A stretch of DNA of 12,061 bases from Tieghemiomyces parasiticus (lineage: Eukaryota; Kickxellomycota; Dimargaritomycetes; Dimargaritales; Dimargaritaceae). Shown here piece after piece: positions 7,914 to 12,061 of this stretch (position 1 is its first letter; each line of letters opens with the position of its first letter). The translations under genes were made by a program, and so were the position numbers. Under the pieces are notes generated by a model that saw only the letters and a program-made list of their open reading frames with translations, was not told the DNA's origin and made no database searches. The DNA is taken from assembly GCA_027575765.1 (NCBI GenBank), contig JANBPT010001228.1, forward strand, positions 1 through 12,061. Direction: 5' to 3'.

Positions 7914-9692
7914 TCACGGGGCGGGTGCCGCCTCCGGGTCGGTCGTCAGTCGCATGTAAATCTCGGAACCGGACTTGACGATGGTAGGCGGGTTAGAGTG
8001 TTTTAACTTGTACTGGTACAGCATATCGACCGTTATATCGGCGCCGCCAGCCAAGATGACCACGATGTGACTGGATGGCTGGAGGTCTGGGAGGACATCG
8101 CGGATCACGCCGCTGTAGAGAAGGGACAGAACTGCGCCGCACGCTGGAGAATAACGAAGGGTTGGTATTTAACTACCAAACGGTTAGTGGGGAGGGGAGG
8201 GAGAATGCGATAGTGCCAAGGTATGGCCGAGCAAAGCGGTTACGAGTACACAAGCATAGTCTCTCTATACAGCAGGCGGGGCGCATGGTCGTTCACGGCG
8301 GGACGGGGAAACTTACCTGGCTCCACCATGGCCTGGTGATCGTCTGTCGATGGAAACGTGGTTGTATTGGAACATGACATATCGGTGGTTAGTACAGGTC
8401 GCCATCTATACGAGCTATATACAAATGGATTTGGCACAGGCGCTGCTCACTTACCTGCGAAAAGCTGCGTGGCGTTAGCTGCCATGGGATCCGACACAGC
8501 GAACGGGATAACGGGGTGGGAGGTGCTGAGGTTGAAAGCGTGGGCAGCCAAGTACCTGGACCCGAGGCTGGTGGCAAGGGTCTTGTATGTGGATAAAGGG
8601 GCACGCTCGCCGTTGACTCGGCAGGTTTGAAACACGTTACTGCCGTGGGTCTCGACCGCCACAACGGGCACGTCGGTCCACCCGAAAGCCTGGAGCCCCC
8701 GGATGAGCCCCGCGAGCAGGCCGCCGCCGCCTACCCCACAGAGAAGCGCATCAGGCGGTCGGTGATGGATTTGTAGCTTAATTTCAGGCAGCATTGTGGC
8801 GTGGCCCGTCTGCACAATCTCGTCGTCAAAGGGGTGAACGAAGTAACAGTCGTCCCGTCCGGCGGCGAACTGGTGGGCTGCGGAAATCACCGCCTCGAGG
8901 TCCTAGCGAGCCAGTAAGGAAAAAATGGGGCCAGCACAGGTTGATACTTGGTGGGGTTAGCCTTTAACCAGCTCAGCGCTGGGAAGCGATGCCATTGCCA
9001 GGCCTCTACAAACTAAACTGTGCCGCCTGCAAGGTAACCCGATACCTGGAACCCCCATATGAGGTCTACACGACAAACCTACCTGACCCTCTAGGCGGAT
9101 GGAGGCGCCCTCATTCTTGATCTTGGTCTGCATGGCCGCACTTGTGGTGGTCGGAAGAAACACCGTTACCGGGCGTTGGAGCTGCCGGCCGGCGTAGGCC
9201 AATGCCAGGGCTGCGTTACCCGTGGAGCCCGTCACAAAATGTTGGGCGCTATTCTCCGCCAGTGCCCGCTGGGCGGCCATGCCCATTCCTCTAGGTTCGT
9301 AGAAAGAAGCGGGGGAGGGGCAGTGGAGTCGGTAAGTAATTCGGCTTCACTTGGCCAGATACTCGTTCGATGATCGGAATTTTGGCACTTAATTCGTTAC
9401 CTGATCTTGAAGGACCCGGTCGGTTGGAGATTTTCACATTTAAGCCACACATTGCTACAGATAATAGGCCATGAGATAGCGGGATAATTAATGGGGAGGG
9501 TGTTAAGGTTAACGACCTACTCTCGGTAAACTATGTTGGACCAAAGTTCGTCTATGTCTACGTTGGTGCAGAGTGATTATCACGGCCACTAATGACTTAC
9601 CAGCCGGTGAGTAGACTCAAGGATGTGGAATGGACCAGGGGCGTTACGGTGTGCATCAATTCCTGCGTCGAGCTGGCTTCGGATGCCGCCAT
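7914..9692 (-). CDS. L-serine/L-threonine dehydratase, PLP-dependent, SDS/Cha1 type (6 exons)
   Basis: Minus-strand exons: 9692-9601, 9454-9401, 9290-9083, 8902-8455, 8343-8317, 8143-7914. They total 1059 nt, or 352 residues (human SDS 328, yeast Cha1 360). The fold-type II PLP enzyme deaminates serine to pyruvate and threonine to 2-oxobutyrate. Lys47 in PTGSFKIRG is the Schiff-base lysine. GSTGN (70-74) fits the substrate-carboxylate loop. HPFDD (141-145) and the phosphate-binding GVGGGGLL (Gly176-179) follow, then VEPACGA (274-280). The ATG at 9692 is the first in its frame. Every junction keeps phase and restores family alignment (LLTGCNVWLK, FKIRGMGMAA, VEPACGAV). There is no presequence, so a cytosolic location is expected, as for SDS; yeast Cha1 is reported mitochondrial. 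The C-terminal LAGGAD segment has Ala308 where SDS/Cha1 have Cys and bacterial threonine dehydratases have Ser, so cofactor handling may differ. No C-terminal ACT-type regulatory domain is present. Confidence 0.93.
8144..8316 (-). other. Serine dehydratase intron 5
   Basis: Donor GTAAGT from 8316 and acceptor TCTCCAG ending at 8144. Joining G8317 to CG at 8143-8142 makes the Ala of the PACG motif. Confidence 0.88.
8317..8343 (-). other. 27-nt microexon of the serine dehydratase gene
   Basis: Bounded on the minus strand by acceptor GACAG (ending 8344) and donor GTAAGT (from 8316), phase 1 on both sides. It supplies DDHQAMVEP plus the first base of Ala. Without it the reading frame holds, but the conserved VEP preceding ACGA is lost. 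An exact TACTAAC branch point at 8394-8388 lies 44 bases before the acceptor. Confidence 0.88.
8344..8454 (-). other. Serine dehydratase intron 4
   Basis: Donor GTAAGT from 8454, consensus TACTAAC at 8394-8388, acceptor ACAG ending at 8344. The split codon G+AC gives Asp. Confidence 0.9.
8903..9082 (-). other. Serine dehydratase intron 3
   Basis: Phase 0: donor GTAGGT from 9082, branch-like GGCTAAC at 8962-8956, T-rich stretch, acceptor GCTAG ending at 8903. It joins RLEGQ to DLEAVISAAH. Confidence 0.88.
9291..9400 (-). other. Serine dehydratase intron 2
   Basis: Donor GTAACG from 9400 and acceptor ACCTAG ending at 9291, with a C/T-rich tract before it. Phase 2 (AG+A) makes the Arg that follows the PLP lysine motif. 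The intron separates the catalytic lysine exon (54 nt) from the next. Confidence 0.88.
9455..9600 (-). other. Serine dehydratase intron 1
   Basis: Donor GTAAGT from 9600 and acceptor ATCTGTAG ending at 9455. Phase 2 (TG+C) makes Cys31 and joins LSLLTG to NVWLKCENLQ. Confidence 0.88.
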
Positions 9693-10545
9693 GTCAGCTT
9701 GCGGAATTGGAGAGGAGATTCGCAGAGCTGCGTGGTATGCGGTGCGGCCAAGGAGAATGGTGTTAGTGGAGAACGATTCAATGAATGGATACAAGGTTGA
9801 TGGCTCTGGAGGGATTAGCGAGCGTAACGCACCAAACGAAGGCAACACTGAGGGAGATGTTTGTACAGCGTTTGTTTTGAGCACGTAGGCCCCCCATGTG
9901 GTACAAGGCGTGCCCGCCAAACCACAGGCCGTCTGTCGTTCATATTTAGACTCAAGACCGGCCAAGAATTAATTTCCGTTTATGGGTCCTTGAGCGGTAG
10001 CTTAAAGGAAACATTGTGAGCATGTATACTGACAGTCAGCTCTTAGATGGGCTCAGGGAAGTTAACCCCTCCCCAAAGGCGCACCGTCCGTGTACCTCAT
10101 CATTCTCGTTATCTGCTATAATCGAGTCGAACATAGCTCTTCTTGAGCCAGGAGTTTCAGAGCGACATGCTAAGCTCACCCCTCGCCCCTTTTCACACCT
10201 AGCGCGCGCTCCGGATGTGGCTGGTTAAGTGTACCTCCTCCGCCATTTCTGGGTATAATTGCCCATTACATACACAAACCACGCCTATCCCTTTTTTTGG
10301 AGGGGAACGGCATTGGTGTCGGTGGCACTACAATATCGCTGGGTGCCAGGTGCTTCGCTAATATCGGGTGAGTAGCGTCAACTCAATGTAACCTCATGGC
10401 AATGGTGTGTTGTATCAAGTTTAGCTGGATACTGATGGTTTTTTTGTTTTTTGTTTTTTTGGCTGGACCAACAGCGGGTGGATTCTGCCCAAGGGCCATG
10501 ACGCTACGACCAGCAGAGAGCTGATGTGGACCCATGGCCCGCTAG
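9693..10545. other. Intergenic region upstream of the serine dehydratase
   Basis: Holds the dehydratase promoter (minus strand) and the 3' flank of the candidate small gene to its right. Short ORFs at 9592-9888 (plus) and 10016-10228 (plus) show no recognisable family, and the first is largely antisense to dehydratase exon 1. A TATA-like CTAAATATG (minus strand) near 9941-9949 is about 250 bases before the ATG and is only suggestive. No RNA gene was recognised. Confidence 0.55.
10439..10460 (+). repeat. T-rich homopolymer tract (T7 G T6 G T7)
   Basis: Twenty T in 22 bases, interrupted by two G. Read on the minus strand it is an A-rich run 86 bases after the stop of the candidate small gene. 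It may be a simple slippage tract, a nucleosome-excluding poly(dA:dT), or the tail of an old retrocopy. No flanking target duplication was found. Confidence 0.9.
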
Positions 10546-10869
10546 CTATAAAAAGTGATAGTCGGGGTCGCCCAGGACGTGAACAGCACGATTGGTAATT
10601 CGCCCGTTCGGTATAGGGACGGCAGTCAAGCTGGGGATATGGATGTAGGCCTGCTGTGACGGTACAAAGAGGTCAGTGGAAGACCGCCGGCCGGCTACTT
10701 CGCGCTGGACCCGCGGATTCAGGTCTGAGTGGGAGGTGAAGGATGTGGTGACGTGGGATTTGCGTGGAGGAGTGTTGACAGGGGGCGTGTCGTACATTCC
10801 GCGCGTTAGGCTGGGAGCTAACGTGCCCTGGTCACCGTTGGCTGACCATGCCATAGCCCCCCCCCTCAT
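10546..10869 (-). CDS. Unrecognised small protein (107 residues) or terminal exon of a spliced gene
   Basis: I do not recognise this protein. The ORF has a true ATG at 10869 and ends TAG. It is hydrophilic, rich in Pro, Thr, Ser and Arg in its first half (MYDTPPVNTPPRKSH), with an Ile/Pro/Val-rich second half ending DPDYHFL. No signal peptide or membrane segment is visible. The overlapping plus-strand ORF (10676-11047) begins with GTG and contains no ATG, which favours this strand. Between the TATA-like element near 11106-11115 and 10869 there is no minus-strand ATG, so this would be the first start of such a transcript. Alternatively, 10841-10546 is the last exon of a longer gene, joined to a 55-nt exon at 10994-10940. 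Either way it is a hypothetical gene. Confidence 0.4.
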   Translation of the reverse strand: MRGGAMAWSANGDQGTLAPSLTRGMYDTPPVNTPPRKSHVTTSFTSHSDLNPRVQREVAGRRSSTDLFVPSQQAYIHIPSLTAVPIPNGRITNRAVHVLGDPDYHFL

Positions 10870-10939
10870 CAGCCGACCACGGTCACTTTGGGGCTTCAGT
10901 TGCCAGAACGTACCCCAGGTTCCCCGCGGCTTAACTCAC

Positions 10940-10994
10940 CTGCCTCTGGGTGGACAGCGGGCCCCAAGGGCACTGCGGGTTTCCCTTTTGGCCA
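10940..10994 (-). other. Possible 55-nt internal exon of the unrecognised minus-strand gene
   Basis: On the minus strand, CTCTAAC followed by a C/T-rich stretch and CGTTAG (ending 10995) makes a convincing 3' splice site, and GTGAGT (from 10939) a good donor. Spliced to GTCAG|CC at 10841 (98-nt intron), it reads WPKGKPAVPLGPAVHPEA and continues in frame into the terminal ORF. No ATG-bearing upstream exon was found, so it may be UTR or coding. Confidence 0.3.
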
Positions 10995-11099
10995 CTAACG
11001 AAAGGGGCAAAGGTGCGTTAGAGCCGACACGAGTGAGGAGCGACTGATAAGTAGCCACCTCCCACGGGCTGCAATTTACAGCGGCAATCAGGCGTGAAA

Positions 11100-11153
11100 G
11101 GCGGGATATATTTTTAGGGCATTACGTCCGCCTGCAACGAGGAGCGGGCCAAT
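11100..11153 (-). promoter_or_regulatory. Possible CCAAT/TATA promoter of the unrecognised minus-strand gene
   Basis: Read on the minus strand, an ATTGG box (inverted CCAAT, 11153-11149) is followed about 33 bases later by TAAAAATATATCCC (11115-11102). This order and spacing suit a promoter firing leftward. On the plus strand the order is reversed, which argues against a rightward promoter. Motif-based only. Confidence 0.3.
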
Positions 11154-12061
11154 GGGAGCATCAGGGCGTGGCCGCGTCTCTGCGTGGTAATGGCCTTACC
11201 ATCCTCTCCACATCCACCCTTCGCCGTGCGTGGCACCTCCGGCTGGCCCGCAAGATGAGTGTAAGCTCTACACCTATGAACTATTTGTTATATCTGTGGC
11301 ATCTCTCGTACCTGGCGCCATTACTCGCACCTTTCGATTAGCCAATCTGTCTTCAGCCAATTCTTAGTCGTCTCCATCACTCCACTCTAGGATTCTCTAC
11401 GTCATAAAGGTAAGCAATATCCTTATCCTGACGGGTAGGCCCGATCTCCCTGCGAAGTTGCTAGCCGCGGCCCTTACTTTGACGTTCGACTCCGCTCCAT
11501 ACCCAGCGCACGGGGCCCCTTCCTCCCGCACCGAGGTGCCTTCAACAAGCCGTCCCCCCCAAACCCAGTCGGGGGAGCGGCGCAGGGTGAGCCGGTGAGG
11601 GGCCGGACGTCCACTTCGGCGCTTTCTTTATTTCGCGGCATTTCTTTTCATTCTATCTGGTGCACATAAGGTCCCGTTGAATGAGCGCCCGGGGCCGGCC
11701 GGGGTTGGCCGTCACTGGTCAGTGGGACAGAGTTCGGGATATCTGCCTGCGTCACCGTGAAGGCCTCCATGGGGCAGTCTATTGTTTAGGGTTGACTTTA
11801 GCTGGAGGTTCTGCTGGTATGTCCTGATCTATTCTGATACTTGGCCGTTTTCGGGCCCGGGGTGACATGTAGGCCGCTGTACTGTTGGTCCCATGCGTGA
11901 CCGAGCGCGGCTGATAGCGCCATACGTCTTGCCCACCCTGGCCTCGCCGCACCGAGGAAGGAAAAGGGCTCTTGCTATAAGCACCCCCCGGGCGGGGCCG
12001 GTACTGTGTCGGACTGATAGGCGCCTAACCAAGCACCTCCTGGGGTGGCAGTGGTGATTTA
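11154..12061. other. No supported gene
   Basis: No long ORF on the plus strand. The one minus-strand ORF (11829-12032) starts with GTG and resembles nothing. An ATG AGT followed at once by GTAAGC at 11255-11266, and a splice-bounded 19-nt segment at about 11391-11409, could be the first exons of a rightward gene leaving the window, but no domain supports this. The right end is G+C-rich with several short C or G runs. Confidence 0.5.

Noticed and set aside
10676..11047. 123-codon plus-strand ORF
   Set aside because: Starts with GTG, contains no ATG, and overlaps the ATG-initiated minus-strand candidate.
11255..11409. Tiny ATG AGT exon plus a 19-nt splice-bounded segment on the plus strand
   Set aside because: Splice motifs are acceptable but the coding content is only about eight residues, with no domain and no third exon found within the window.
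11680..11712. G+C-rich palindromic stretch around GGGGCCGGCCGGGG
   Set aside because: A short self-complementary G+C run is expected in this base composition. There is no adjacent T run or gene end to make it a terminator.
1..12061. tRNA, 5S rRNA, CRISPR array, insertion sequence or transposase
   Set aside because: I looked for B-box-like GGTTCGA patterns, regularly spaced direct repeats, terminal inverted repeats and transposase motifs by eye and saw none. A tRNAscan/Infernal run and a repeat-library search would be decisive.

Overview
The window looks like nuclear DNA of a compact-genome fungus, probably an early-diverging filamentous or mycoparasitic lineage (low confidence). Reasons: protein-coding genes are split by short GT-AG introns of about 98-250 nt with CTAAC-type branch points (one exact TACTAAC), intergenic gaps are short, and the coding sequence is G+C-rich at third positions. 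The encoded proteins include a Kin1-type polarity kinase, a fungal form of the MARK/Par-1 group. They also include a mitochondrial branched-chain 2-oxoacid dehydrogenase subunit, which budding and fission yeasts lack. Nothing points to bacteria, plasmid, phage or CRISPR.

Layout. (1) 251-2055, plus strand: four-exon gene for the E1-beta subunit of branched-chain 2-oxoacid dehydrogenase, with a mitochondrial presequence. (2) 2056-2402: convergent 3' intergenic gap. (3) 2403-6590, minus strand: two-exon gene for a Kin1-like serine/threonine kinase of about 1195 residues, with a 600-nt intron just before the catalytic loop. (4) 6591-7913: intergenic, with no supported gene; it holds the 5' flank of the kinase gene and the 3' end of the next one. 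(5) 7914-9692, minus strand: six-exon gene for a PLP-dependent L-serine/threonine dehydratase of 352 residues, including a 27-nt microexon. (6) 9693-10545: intergenic. (7) 10546-10869, minus strand: candidate small gene or terminal exon that I do not recognise, with a CCAAT/TATA-like arrangement near 11100-11153. (8) About 11000-12061: no gene I can support.

Functional links. Two genes belong to amino-acid catabolism. The dehydratase turns serine into pyruvate and threonine into 2-oxobutyrate. The branched-chain dehydrogenase oxidises the oxoacids of Val/Leu/Ile and, in characterised systems, also 2-oxobutyrate. The kinase between them belongs to cell polarity and cell-wall growth. Fungal gene order rarely implies co-regulation, so the link is biochemical rather than an operon. 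The main value of the window is in three resolved spliced gene models and a few oddities: a microexon at the cofactor site, an alanine where a cofactor-contacting Cys/Ser is usual, and a long tail after the kinase's KA1-like domain. I see no clear new biological system.
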